Both the position numbers and the translations under genes were made by a program. From Amycolatopsis nigrescens CSC17Ta-90 (lineage in GTDB: Bacteria; Actinomycetota; Actinomycetes; Mycobacteriales; Pseudonocardiaceae), in assembly GCF_000384315.1 (NCBI RefSeq), contig NZ_ARVW01000001.1, forward strand, positions 7,113,001-7,177,000: a stretch of 64,000 nucleotides of DNA. The letters are read 5' to 3'. Positions 52,354-61,158 of this stretch are shown in pieces. Each line of letters starts with the position of its first letter. The stretch's first letter is position 1. The notes under the pieces are model-generated. The model was given only the letters and a program-made list of their open reading frames with translations. It was not told the DNA's origin and searched no databases.

Positions 52354-53972
52354 CCGTCGTGCCGCTCTCGCCCGCCGCGCTGGCCGTGCCCGCGCTGGCC
52401 GCGGCACCGGCGCCGCAGGATCTGCCGACCACGATGACGGCCGGCGCGCTGCCGACCCCGCAGACCGATGGCATCGTGCTGTCCGTCGCCATCGTCGGCA
52501 ACACGGTCTACGCGGGCGGCAAGTTCACCAAGGCACGCCCTGCCGGCGTCGCCGCCGGCGGTGCGGGCGAGGTGACCAGGAACAACCTGATGGCCTTCGA
52601 CCTCACCACCGGCGAGCTGCTGCCCTGGGCCCCGGTGGTCACCGGCACGCCGTACAGCGGCAGCGATCCCGGCCCGTACTGCAAGGCATCCGGCAGCCAG
52701 TGGGTGTGCGACACGGTCTTCCGGATCAAGGCGTCGCCGGACGGCAAGAAGATCTACGCCGGTGGCGACTTCACCAAGATCGACGGCAAGTGGCGCACCA
52801 GGGTCGCCCGTTTCGACACCGCCACCGGCGCGCTCGACAGCGACTTCGCGCCGAGCCTGAACAGCCGGGTGCGCGCCATCTCGGTGACTGCCGACGCGGT
52901 GTACCTCGGCGGCGGATTCACCACCGTCAACGGCAGCACCCGCACCAGGCTGGCCGCGCTGGACGCCGCCGGCGCGCTCACGCCGTGGGCGCCGACCGCG
53001 GACCGCGAGGTCTTCGCGCTGCTGGCCGCCCCGGCACAGGGCCGGGTGGTCGTCGGCGGCGCCTTCGACCGGATCAACGGCGACACCCGGCCGTCGCTGA
53101 CCGCGGTCGAGCTGGCCACCGGCGCGAACGCGCCTTGGCAGGTGCGGACCCCCGGCAGCGAGACGGTCACCGACATCGCCGGCGACGGCAAGGGCGCGGC
53201 CTACTTCGGTGCCTACGATTACGCGGGTGGGGACGTCCGGTTCGAGGGCAGGGGATCCGCCGACATCGCCACCGGCGCCACCCGCTGGTTCGACGGCTGC
53301 TACGGGGACACCCAGGCGGTGACCGTGTCCAACGGGGTGGTCTACGCGGCCTCGCACACGCACGACTGCTCGGCGATCGGGGCCGCCCCGGACAACGGCC
53401 CGATCGACTACTACCGGCTCACCGCGGAGACCGCGGACGCGGTCCGCAGCGCGCCGGCGACGGTGAACACGGTCCGCCGCGGCGACCCGATCCCGGAGCT
53501 GCTGACCTGGTTCCCGAACACCAACGGCGGACCGGCGGACAGCTCCTTCAAGAACGGCCCGTGGGCGATCGACGCGAACAGCCAGTACGTCGTGGTCGGC
53601 GGGGAGTTCACCGTGGTCAACGGGAAGCCGCAGCAGAGCCTGACCAGGTTCGCCGCCCGCGGGGTGCCGGGCGCGGTGCACAACGGCCCGCAGGTGCCGT
53701 TCCGCGCGCCGACCGTGTCGCGCGAGTTCGGCGTCACCGGCAGCCCGGTTATCAAGTGGACCGGTACCTGGGACGCGCAGAACCCCGAGCTCCGCTACGA
53801 GGTGATGCGGCTGGGCACGGCGGAACCGATCTACACCGAGACCAAGGCGTCGCGGCCGTGGAGCGTGCCGTCGTTCAGCTACGTCGACCGCGGCGCGACT
53901 TCGGGCACGTACTGGATTCGCGCGGTGGACGCTGACGGCGCGTCGATCGGTTCGCCGCAGGCCGGGATCTGA
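52293..53972 (+). CDS. Secreted beta-propeller protein (delta-60/DUF5122 type) with C-terminal Fn3-like domain
   Basis: This 559-residue protein has a Sec signal (MSRARRRVSAATAVLAAASL, cleavage near LAAAPA). The body consists of repeats of about 45 residues with the pattern VYAGGKFT..., IYAGGDFTKIDGKWRTRVAR, VYLGGGFTTVNGSTRTRLAA, VVVGGAFDRINGDTRPSLTA and VVVGGEFTVVNGKPQQSLTR, which fold into a propeller. The last 90 residues resemble a fibronectin-III-like domain. Its place in an exopolysaccharide locus suggests a polysaccharide-binding or anchoring role; this is inferred. ATG 52293 has a weak GAAGGAA site. Confidence 0.82.
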   Translation: MSRARRRVSAATAVLAAASLTVVPLSPAALAVPALAAAPAPQDLPTTMTAGALPTPQTDGIVLSVAIVGNTVYAGGKFTKARPAGVAAGGAGEVTRNNLMAFDLTTGELLPWAPVVTGTPYSGSDPGPYCKASGSQWVCDTVFRIKASPDGKKIYAGGDFTKIDGKWRTRVARFDTATGALDSDFAPSLNSRVRAISVTADAVYLGGGFTTVNGSTRTRLAALDAAGALTPWAPTADREVFALLAAPAQGRVVVGGAFDRINGDTRPSLTAVELATGANAPWQVRTPGSETVTDIAGDGKGAAYFGAYDYAGGDVRFEGRGSADIATGATRWFDGCYGDTQAVTVSNGVVYAASHTHDCSAIGAAPDNGPIDYYRLTAETADAVRSAPATVNTVRRGDPIPELLTWFPNTNGGPADSSFKNGPWAIDANSQYVVVGGEFTVVNGKPQQSLTRFAARGVPGAVHNGPQVPFRAPTVSREFGVTGSPVIKWTGTWDAQNPELRYEVMRLGTAEPIYTETKASRPWSVPSFSYVDRGATSGTYWIRAVDADGASIGSPQAGI

Positions 53973-53979
53973 GCGCGGC

Positions 53980-54915
53980 GTGCGCGTTCCGGCATCCTGC
54001 CCGGCCTGTACCGGGCGTCTCGAGCCGTGGCTCAGCCTGCCCTCCGGTGAGCCCGCGGACCCTCGCCGCTATCCGTTGCTGCGCTGTGAAAGCTGCGCCG
54101 GTTCGGTGACCGGTGGCGAGCCGCCGGGGGAGGAGGCGTACGAGTCCGGCACCTACACCGCGCAGGCGCCGCGCGGCGCGAAGCTGGTGCGCGCCTTCCA
54201 GCGGCTGGTGGACGCGCAGCCGGTGGGCCTGCTGCGCCGGGCCGGGCTCGGCGAGGGCGCGCGGGTGCTGGACGTGGGTGCCGGCCCCGGCAGGCTGGTC
54301 GCGTCGCTGCGCCAGGCCGGCCTGGACGCGAGCGGGATCGAGCCGTCGGCGCGCAGCGCGGGCCGGGCGCGGGCGGCCGGGCTGCCGGTGGCCAAGGCGT
54401 CCATCGCGGAGCATCGGGACAAGGAGCTGGACGGCGCGGTGCTGTGGCACGTGCTCGAGCACCTCGACGACCCGCTGGACTCGCTGCGCGCCGTGGCGGG
54501 CTGGCTGCGGCCGGGTGGCGTGCTGCTGGTCGGGGTGCCCAACCCGGCTTCGCTGCAGGCCAGGATCGCGGGCACGGACTGGTTCCACTGGGATGTGCCG
54601 CGGCACCGGCTGCACCTGACTCCCGGCGGGCTGGCGGAACTGCTCGGCCGGGCCGGTTTCCGGCTGGAGCGTACGAGCCATTTCGTGCTGGAGCACAACC
54701 CGTTCTCCATGTGGATGGCCTTGCTGTCCCGGCTCGGGCTGCCGCCGGCCTACGTTTTCCAGCTGCTCAAGCGGAATGTGCCGGTGAAGGCGAGCGAGCT
54801 GGCGTTGCTCGGGCTGGCAGGTCCGCCGCTGCTGCCGGTCGCGATGGCGCTCGAATCCGCCGCGGCGGCGGCCCGCGGCGGCGGCACCGTCGCCGCGATC
54901 GCCCGGTTGACCTAG
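53980..54915 (+). CDS. Class I SAM-dependent methyltransferase with N-terminal zinc-ribbon-like motif
   Basis: This 311-residue protein has CPACTGRLEPW and LRCESCAG near the N-terminus, a Cys4 arrangement typical of methyltransferases fused to a small zinc finger. The SAM-binding motif is VLDVGAGPGRLV, followed by AVLWHVLEHLDDPLDSLRAV and WLRPGGVLLVGVPNP. The C-terminal part is helical and partly hydrophobic. It could methylate a sugar of the repeat unit or a lipid-linked intermediate. The start is GTG 53980, 7 nt after the propeller gene, so they form one operon. A long hairpin follows the stop. Confidence 0.85.
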   Translation: MRVPASCPACTGRLEPWLSLPSGEPADPRRYPLLRCESCAGSVTGGEPPGEEAYESGTYTAQAPRGAKLVRAFQRLVDAQPVGLLRRAGLGEGARVLDVGAGPGRLVASLRQAGLDASGIEPSARSAGRARAAGLPVAKASIAEHRDKELDGAVLWHVLEHLDDPLDSLRAVAGWLRPGGVLLVGVPNPASLQARIAGTDWFHWDVPRHRLHLTPGGLAELLGRAGFRLERTSHFVLEHNPFSMWMALLSRLGLPPAYVFQLLKRNVPVKASELALLGLAGPPLLPVAMALESAAAAARGGGTVAAIARLT

Positions 54916-54932
54916 TTTCCGCAGGTCAGCGG

Positions 54933-54976
54933 TCGTGAGTGAAAAGTGTTGCCAGGGCAACACTTTTCACTCACGA
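54933..54976. terminator. 21-bp perfect hairpin, bidirectional terminator between convergent genes
   Basis: Arms 54933-54953 and 54956-54976 are perfectly complementary with a 2-nt loop (each arm contains GAGTGAAAAGTGTTGCC or its complement). It lies just after the methyltransferase stop and overlaps the stop codon (54971-54973) of the opposite-strand beta-helix gene. It probably terminates both transcripts. Confidence 0.85.
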
Positions 54977-56755
54977 CGTCGGTAGGGCGCCGATGTCTAC
55001 TTTGGAGCTGGCGCCGATGGCTGCTCGTACGTCGGCGGGGAGGGGACGGCCCGCGGCGACGCCGGGTGCGCCGGGCTTGAGGGTGTAATCGCCGCCGCCG
55101 GGGTTCCGGAACGGCGAGGTGCCCGCCGGTACCTCGATGCCGTGCTGCTCCTGCCCGGTGCCTGCGCGGAGTTCTCCCAGTGAAGCGAACTTCCGCGTCT
55201 TCCCGGCGCCGGACGACCAGGCGAGCGGGCCCTCGGCCAGGTATGCGTTCGCGTCGCTGAGCGCGATCATCGGCGGATTGCCGGCGGGGTCGTCCTTGTA
55301 GTCGCCCGCCTCGGTGACCGGCTGCCCGCCCGGCTGGGCGAAGTAGTTGTTCACCAGCTCGGTCCCCGCGGTGACCCAGGTCAGCCGGTTCTCCTCGCTG
55401 AAGGAGTCGAACGACGGGTCGCGCTCGTCGTTGTAGACGCCGAGGCTGAGCTTGTTCGCGGAGAACGTGTTGTTGTACACCCGGACGCCGTCCGAGCTGG
55501 AGATCTTCAGCCCGCGCTGGCCGTTGCCCACCATCAGGTTGGACGCCACCAGCGCGCGCGAGGAGACCTCGTAGTACAGCCCGTTCACCGAGTTCCCCTC
55601 GGCCACGTTGCGGATCACCGTGGCGTCGATGCAGCCGAGGTCGCACCACCAGCCGGTGGCCAGGTTGCCCGCGAACACGTTGTCCGCGACGAAGAGGTGC
55701 CGGCTTCGGGTGATCTTTGCGCCGGCCGAGCCGATCGCCTCGCCGCTGAGCGAGAACCGCTCGGCGTTGTTGGCGGAGAACGTGTTGTGCTCCAGCCTGA
55801 GCCCGTCGGCCCGGTTCGCGCTGAGCCCGGCGAGCCCGTTGCCGGTCAGCGTGCTGCCGCGCACCGACGCGCCGGGCTGGTATACCGCCAGCCCGGTGGA
55901 CGCCGACCTGGCGAAGACGGTGTTCTCGACCACGACGCCGGGCGCGTTCACCACCACCATCGCCCCGCGCACCCCGTAGTTCTGGTTGCTGCCGTACTCC
56001 GCGACCCCGATGCCGCGCAGCACGCTGCCGGCCGCGCCCTCCTTGTCGAACTGCAGGAAGCGGTCCAGCGCGGTCGCCTCCACGGTCCGGCCGCCGGGGT
56101 CGTCGCCGATCACCAGCGCCTTGCCCGGCACGTCCACGAAGAAGGTGCCGGGCCGGACGTCGTCCTCGCTGCCGACCTGCCGCAGCGGCACCCCGTCGAG
56201 GAAGGCCATGTCCGGCTGGCCCGCCAGCGGATGCGCCGGGTCGATGATCTCCGGCAGGAAGCAGTTCCGGCACAACTGCGGATCCCAGCCGTCGTGCCGC
56301 CAGCGCGCACCGTCGCGGGTCCAGCCGGTGACCACCAGGCTGCCCTTGGCCCAGACCTGTTCGCCGGGATACGGCTGGATGGTGACCCGCTTGCGGACCA
56401 TGCCCACGGTCTCCCGGTAGGTGCCGGCCCGGACGACGATGGTGGCGCCGCCGGGTGCGCGCTGGACCGCGGCGGTGATGCTGTGCAGGGGTGCCTTTTC
56501 GGTGCCGGCCGCCGAGTCGTTCCCGTTCTCCGCGACGAACAGGCTGTCCGCCGGCACCGGATAGCCGGTACCGGGCGGTGCGGGCGGCGGCCCGGCGGCC
56601 ACCTCCGGAGCGGCCCCTGGAGCGGCGTTGTCGTGCTCGGCACCGCCGCTGTCCACCAGGCCCAGCACCAGCAGGCAGGCGAAGAACACGGCCAGCACGC
56701 CGTAACCGAGACCTCGGTGGCCACCGGGGCGCGGGCGGGGTCTGTCGGCGGGCAT
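54971..56755 (-). CDS. Secreted/anchored right-handed beta-helix protein
   Basis: This is a 594-residue protein. A membrane anchor/signal (YGVLAVFFACLLVLGLV, about 18-34) is followed by a low-complexity Ala-Pro linker and a parallel beta-helix of the DUF1565/pectate-lyase-like type starting SLFVAENGNDSAAGTEKAPL, with PbH1-type repeats such as VENTVFARSASTGLAV, LEHNTFSANNAERF and VYNNTFSANKLSLGV. Such domains bind or cleave acidic polysaccharides. A role in cutting or modifying the exopolysaccharide outside the cell is inferred. No catalytic residues can be assigned from sequence alone. Confidence 0.85.
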   Translation of the reverse strand: MPADRPRPRPGGHRGLGYGVLAVFFACLLVLGLVDSGGAEHDNAAPGAAPEVAAGPPPAPPGTGYPVPADSLFVAENGNDSAAGTEKAPLHSITAAVQRAPGGATIVVRAGTYRETVGMVRKRVTIQPYPGEQVWAKGSLVVTGWTRDGARWRHDGWDPQLCRNCFLPEIIDPAHPLAGQPDMAFLDGVPLRQVGSEDDVRPGTFFVDVPGKALVIGDDPGGRTVEATALDRFLQFDKEGAAGSVLRGIGVAEYGSNQNYGVRGAMVVVNAPGVVVENTVFARSASTGLAVYQPGASVRGSTLTGNGLAGLSANRADGLRLEHNTFSANNAERFSLSGEAIGSAGAKITRSRHLFVADNVFAGNLATGWWCDLGCIDATVIRNVAEGNSVNGLYYEVSSRALVASNLMVGNGQRGLKISSSDGVRVYNNTFSANKLSLGVYNDERDPSFDSFSEENRLTWVTAGTELVNNYFAQPGGQPVTEAGDYKDDPAGNPPMIALSDANAYLAEGPLAWSSGAGKTRKFASLGELRAGTGQEQHGIEVPAGTSPFRNPGGGDYTLKPGAPGVAAGRPLPADVRAAIGASSKVDIGALPTS

Positions 56756-56778
56756 GGACGTTCTTCCTGGCCGGATCT

Positions 56779-57195
56779 TCAGGACGGCACCGAGATCAGC
56801 TTGCGCAGCGCCGTGCTGGAGGTGTGGATCGTGTACGGGAAGTAGACGACCCGCGCGCCCACCTCGGCGAGCTTGTGCTCGAGCCTGGCAGCACGCTCGG
56901 TGCCGCGCCAGTCGTCACCCTTGAACAGCACGTCGTAGTTGAGATTCGGCCACATTTCGAACTTGTCCAGATGCGGGTCCGGTACGGCCTCGTGCACGAA
57001 ACGCAGGTTTCGCACGATCTCGATGCGCTCTTCGAGCGGGACGATCGGCAGCTTGCCCTTCGCCTTGAACACCACGTCGTCGGTCACCACACCGGCAACG
57101 AGCCAGTCGCACTCCTGGCTGGCCCGCTTGAGAATATTCAGATGTCCGATGTGGAACATGTCGTACGCCCCGGGGGCGTAACCGATGACGGGCAT
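56779..57195 (-). CDS. Cytidylyltransferase-like protein (glycerol-3-phosphate cytidylyltransferase type)
   Basis: This 138-residue enzyme of the nucleotidyltransferase alpha/beta family has the HxGH motif in YDMFHIGHLNILKRASQ, the lysine-containing FKAKGKLPIVPLEERIEI and the late TIHTSSTALRKL loop. The family forms CDP-alcohols from CTP and an alcohol phosphate, such as CDP-glycerol. The next gene in the operon, a CDP-alcohol phosphotransferase, would use the product. The substrate (glycerol, ribitol or another alcohol) is unknown. Confidence 0.88.
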   Translation of the reverse strand: MPVIGYAPGAYDMFHIGHLNILKRASQECDWLVAGVVTDDVVFKAKGKLPIVPLEERIEIVRNLRFVHEAVPDPHLDKFEMWPNLNYDVLFKGDDWRGTERAARLEHKLAEVGARVVYFPYTIHTSSTALRKLISVPS

Positions 57196-57221
57196 TCCTG
57201 TCCTTTCCTTGCCGAGCCGGT

Positions 57222-57989
57222 TCAGGAGTTTTCGGTGGCGGTTTTTTCAGGAGCGGAATCCAGGGCGGCCATCTCCCGGAACCATTTGACCAGTGCCAGC
57301 GCCAGGTAGCCGATATTGGCCGCGAACAGCACGGCGTAGCAGATGCTGAACAGCGGCTGCACGCCCAGCAGCAGGAACACCAGGCAGAGCAGGCCGTAGT
57401 CGATGGGCAGCACGGCCAGCGAGCGCAGCGTGGATGCGCGGGTGCCGGCGGGCAGGCTGCGGTCCACCCGGTGCTGGCGCCGGAGCTGGTCGCCGAGGAT
57501 CAGGCCGAAGAAGGTGATCACCGCGACCACTTGGAATCCCACCGGTACCAGCAGATAGGCGCGGTCCAGATCGGAGAACCGGTAGTACGAGATCAGCACC
57601 GCCAGGTGCAGCGAGGCGATCTTCGCGCTGTCCACGATGTGGTCGAGCCATTCGCCCGAGGTGCTGCCGCCGCCGGTGAGCCTGGCCAGTTGCCCGTCCG
57701 CGGAATCCAGTGCGTAACCGAGCGCGAGTGCCGCCCCGACCACGATTCCGAGTAGTGGTGAAGGTCGGACCAGCGCGATTATCGCGATTCCGGAAAAGGT
57801 GAAAAGCGCGCTGACCGCCGTGACCTGGTTGGGTGTCATACCGAGCCGGTAGGCGGTCGCGGCCAGGTATTTGCCGGCCGGCCGGTTCACGAATCGGGAG
57901 TACGCCGGGGCGCCTCGCGCGCTTTTCTGCGCGGAGGGCAGTCTCCGCAGGGCGGCCGTGAAACCCGTGTCGGCCGGTCCTTCGGTCAT
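57222..57989 (-). CDS. CDP-alcohol phosphatidyltransferase-family membrane enzyme
   Basis: This is a 255-residue enzyme with about six membrane helices. The CDP-alcohol motif D-G-x2-A-R-x8-G-x3-D-x3-D is complete in SADGQLARLTGGGSTSGEWL followed by DHIVD. It transfers an alcohol phosphate from a CDP-alcohol to an acceptor alcohol. Next to the cytidylyltransferase gene it would attach a polyol phosphate or make a special phospholipid. The frame is open upstream to 58205, but ATG 57989 gives the expected N-terminus. The 279-bp gap to the divergent gene at 58269 holds no other gene. Confidence 0.88.
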   Translation of the reverse strand: MTEGPADTGFTAALRRLPSAQKSARGAPAYSRFVNRPAGKYLAATAYRLGMTPNQVTAVSALFTFSGIAIIALVRPSPLLGIVVGAALALGYALDSADGQLARLTGGGSTSGEWLDHIVDSAKIASLHLAVLISYYRFSDLDRAYLLVPVGFQVVAVITFFGLILGDQLRRQHRVDRSLPAGTRASTLRSLAVLPIDYGLLCLVFLLLGVQPLFSICYAVLFAANIGYLALALVKWFREMAALDSAPEKTATENS

Positions 57990-58268
57990 TACGTCCACTT
58001 TCACGGGTCGGGGCAGGGGGTGACCGGGCGAATCTACCAAGGTGCCCGGGTGCTTCCCGTTCTGCAAGAGGCTGTTCGGTAAGGGGACAGCCGCGACGAG
58101 GGACAGGTTGCTTTCTTCGCGGTTACGGTTGGGTATCGGCGGCTCTCCGGCGGGAGCCGGTACCAAGCAATATCGCCGGAGATGGCTTGTGCGTAACATC
58201 GGCACGGCTTGCGGTGCAGACCACTTCCACTCCCGTTACTCTGCGTAAAATGATCGGACACTGAACGC

Positions 58269-59780
58269 ATGGACGACCAGTCGTCGCCGAAGATCCTCGA
58301 CGCCCTCTGGAGATACCGCTGGACCTCCCTCGCGGTCGTGCTGGCGGTCGTGCTGCTCAGCGTCGCGTCCGCGTTCGTGGTCGGCGACCAGGCCACCGCG
58401 CAGGCGCGGATCGTGCTGAAGACACCGGACAAGTCCGGGGCGGTCGGGGTGGACGCGGCCAGTGAGTCGGCGTTCGTCCGGTATGTCAACCAGCGCGCGC
58501 TTTTCGTGGTGTCCGACGGGGTGCTCAGCGAGGCGAGTGCCGGCCTCGGTGGCGTGCCCGTGGACACGCTGCGTGACCAGGTCAGCGCCAAGGCCTCGGA
58601 GAACGGCGAGTCGATCGTGGTCACCGTCGCGGCGGGCAGCCTGGACGAGTCGACCAGGATCGCCGAGACGGTCACCAAGGCATACCAGTCCGCTTCCCGC
58701 GCGGACGTGCAGGCCTCCGCGCAGCGCCTGCTCGAAACACTGGCCCAGCGCCGCCAGGACATCGTCGGCTCGGTGGCGGGTGGCGGGAACCAGGCGGCCG
58801 AGCCGAACACCACCGCGGCCGGCCAGACGCTGAGCGACCTGGACAAGCAGGCCACCCAGATCCGGGTGGCCGCCGACCAGTTCGGCGACGGTGTGTCCTT
58901 TGTGGACAAAGCGGTGCCGGCGGGCACCAGCTTGCTGATGACCATGCTCCGCGACGCGGCGATCGGGCTCGCGCTCGGCCTGCTGATCGCCGGCGGGGTG
59001 GCATGGGCGCGAGCCGACCGGGACCGCCGGGTGCGCGACACCGACGACCTCGCCGACTCGACCGGTGAGCCGGTGCTCGCCGAGATCGAGGCGCTGCCCG
59101 AGTCCGACGTGGCCGCGCTGCGCGAAGTGGGCAGCCCGCCGTTGTGGCCGTACCAGTTCGCCGCGGCCGGCCTGCGCACCTCGGTGGACCGCGGGGTGGT
59201 GGTGGTGACCGCCAGCGCGCCCGGCGACGGCAGCACCACCTCGATCCTGCAGATGGCCACCGCCGCCGCCCGCAGCGGCGCCAGGGTGCTGCTGGTGGAC
59301 GCGGCGGCCCGTTCGCACGGGCTGTCCGACCTGCTCGGCCTGCGCTACGACCCGCACGGGCTGACCTCGATCGCGGTCGGCGCGATGCGCATCGACGAGT
59401 GCACCAGGGTGATCGACCTCGGCGACCGGGTCTACCTCTGGGCGATTCCGGCCGGGCAGTACCAGGAGGCCACCCTGGACCACTTCCGCTCCAGCCTGCT
59501 GCAGAAGGCGGTCGCGGCCATGCGCTCGGCCTACGACCTGGTGCTGGTGGACTGCCCGTCGCCGTCCATCGCGCCCGAGGTCACCCCGGTGATCCGGGAG
59601 TCCGACGGGGTCGTGGTGGTGGTCCGGCGCGACCGGGAGACCCGGTCGGTGCACCGGCTGCGCCAGCAGGTCCGGCTGCTCGGCGGCAGCATCATCGGCT
59701 ACCTGTTCACCTTCGCCAGGCCGCAGCGGGACACCCCGCACCGGGCCGTGCTGCCGAGCGCGCTCCGGCGTTCCGAATAG
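58269..59780 (+). CDS. Wzz/BY-kinase-like polysaccharide co-polymerase lacking the Walker lysine
   Basis: This is a 503-residue protein. Residues about 10-255 form a Wzz-type chain-length domain with membrane helices at about 16-38 and 228-250 around a periplasmic part. Residues about 290-503 are a CpsD/BY-kinase-like P-loop domain (VVVVTASAPGDGSTT, VLLVDAAARSHGLSDLLGL, LVLVDCPSPS). The Walker A lysine is replaced by Ser322 (GDGSTT instead of GEGKTT), the Walker A' second aspartate is missing, and no C-terminal tyrosine cluster is seen. It is probably a structural or regulatory partner of polymerisation without normal kinase activity. Confidence 0.85.
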   Translation: MDDQSSPKILDALWRYRWTSLAVVLAVVLLSVASAFVVGDQATAQARIVLKTPDKSGAVGVDAASESAFVRYVNQRALFVVSDGVLSEASAGLGGVPVDTLRDQVSAKASENGESIVVTVAAGSLDESTRIAETVTKAYQSASRADVQASAQRLLETLAQRRQDIVGSVAGGGNQAAEPNTTAAGQTLSDLDKQATQIRVAADQFGDGVSFVDKAVPAGTSLLMTMLRDAAIGLALGLLIAGGVAWARADRDRRVRDTDDLADSTGEPVLAEIEALPESDVAALREVGSPPLWPYQFAAAGLRTSVDRGVVVVTASAPGDGSTTSILQMATAAARSGARVLLVDAAARSHGLSDLLGLRYDPHGLTSIAVGAMRIDECTRVIDLGDRVYLWAIPAGQYQEATLDHFRSSLLQKAVAAMRSAYDLVLVDCPSPSIAPEVTPVIRESDGVVVVVRRDRETRSVHRLRQQVRLLGGSIIGYLFTFARPQRDTPHRAVLPSALRRSE

Positions 59781-59786
59781 CCCGCG

Positions 59787-61073
59787 GTGAGCAAGGCAGC
59801 GCGGCTGCGGCGGATGGCCGGGAAGCTCGGCGCACCGGTCATCTCACAGGGCCTCACCGCCGGCACCAGCCTGCTGCTGCAGGTCGTCGCGGCGCGCATG
59901 CTCGGGCTCACCGAGTACGGCGCCTTCGCCGTCTTCCTGGCCGTGCTGGTCAGTGCGACCGCGCTGTATACCGGCTATGTCGGGGACAGTCTCGCTGTGC
60001 TCGACCGGCGCGAGCGGCACACCAGGGCGGCGCTGTCGACCAGCGCGCTGATCGCGCTCGGGCTGTCGCTGGTGATCGGGATCGGCAGCTCGCTGGTGCT
60101 CCGGCCGGACGAGCCGGTGGTGGCGCTGCTCTATCCGGTGATGCTGATCGGCTGGCTGGTGGAGGAGACCTTCCGGCGGCTGCTGATCGCCAGGCAGGAG
60201 TTCTGGCGGCTGGTGGTCAACGACTTCGCTTACCTGCTCGGCACTTTCGTCGCGCTGGGGGCCTGGTACCTCTCCGCGCGGACGGTGACGCTGCCGATGA
60301 TCTTCGGTGCGATGGGCGTCGGCACCGTCGCCGCCATCGTGACCGGGTTCGGCCAGCTGCCGCGGGCCGAACTGCGCCGGCTGCGGCCTGGCCTGGCCGG
60401 GATGCGCGAGGTCGCGTCCTTCGCGGGGTGGCGTTCGATGCACGCGACGCTGCGTCCCGCGGCGCTGCTCGCGTCGCGGCTGCTGGTGGCGAACCTGGTG
60501 TCGCTGACCGCGGTCGGGCTGCTGGAGGCGGGCCGGCTGGTGATCGCCCCGCTGCAGGTGGTGGTGAACGGCGCGGGCAGCTTCCTGCTCGCCGGGTTCG
60601 CCGCCGGTGAGCGCAACGGCGGCCGTGATGCCGGGAAGACGGCGGGCCGGGCGGCCTGGCTGCTGGCCGGGGTGACGCTGGTGGGCGGTGCCGGGCTTGC
60701 CCTGTTCGCCGGCCCGCTCGGCAGCCTGCTGGCCGGCCAGCAGGTGGACCGGCTGCTGGTCCTCGGCTGGGTGATCTACCTGGGCGTCTGGGCCGCCGGG
60801 CTGCCGTATGTCACCGAGGTGACGGCCAGGAAGCTGTCGCGCTCGGTGTTCTGGGTCCGGCTGGCCGACTCTGCGGCCGGGTTGGTGCTGGTGCTGGCCG
60901 CGCTGCTGGCCGGTGCCCCGGTCACCGCCGTGCCCTGGCTGATGGCGGCGGGCGGGCTGTACTCGGTGCTGCGGCTGCGGGCGCTGGCGGTGCGCACCAG
61001 GAAGCTGGCGCCGGGGCCAGCCGTGCAGTTGCGGACCGACCTGGAGGCGACCGTCCGCATCCCGCACGTGTGA
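59787..61073 (+). CDS. Polysaccharide flippase (Wzx/MATE-like)
   Basis: This is a 428-residue membrane protein with about 12 helices, of the oligosaccharide-flippase superfamily: VISQGLTAGTSLLLQVVAAR and MLGLTEYGAFAVFLAVLVSA at the N-terminus are typical. It would move the lipid-linked repeat unit across the membrane. GTG 59787 lies 6 nt after the stop of the co-polymerase gene, so they are cotranscribed. It is the last gene of the exopolysaccharide locus. Confidence 0.85.
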   Translation: MSKAARLRRMAGKLGAPVISQGLTAGTSLLLQVVAARMLGLTEYGAFAVFLAVLVSATALYTGYVGDSLAVLDRRERHTRAALSTSALIALGLSLVIGIGSSLVLRPDEPVVALLYPVMLIGWLVEETFRRLLIARQEFWRLVVNDFAYLLGTFVALGAWYLSARTVTLPMIFGAMGVGTVAAIVTGFGQLPRAELRRLRPGLAGMREVASFAGWRSMHATLRPAALLASRLLVANLVSLTAVGLLEAGRLVIAPLQVVVNGAGSFLLAGFAAGERNGGRDAGKTAGRAAWLLAGVTLVGGAGLALFAGPLGSLLAGQQVDRLLVLGWVIYLGVWAAGLPYVTEVTARKLSRSVFWVRLADSAAGLVLVLAALLAGAPVTAVPWLMAAGGLYSVLRLRALAVRTRKLAPGPAVQLRTDLEATVRIPHV

Positions 61074-61083
61074 TCCACAAGAT

Positions 61084-61116
61084 AGTTGAACGCGAAATCA
61101 TCAAGCGCTCAACTAC
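61084..61116. promoter_or_regulatory. Inverted repeat upstream of nitroreductase gene
   Basis: TAGTTGA (61084-61090) and TCAACTA (61110-61116) form an inverted repeat with a 19-nt spacer, and a further TTGAA follows. This lies 43-75 nt before the preferred start of the nitroreductase gene and could bind a MarR-type regulator. The function is speculative. Confidence 0.35.
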
Positions 61117-61158
61117 GTTGAATCGGTGAAAGGACCCCACGACCCAGGACGGTTTGCA

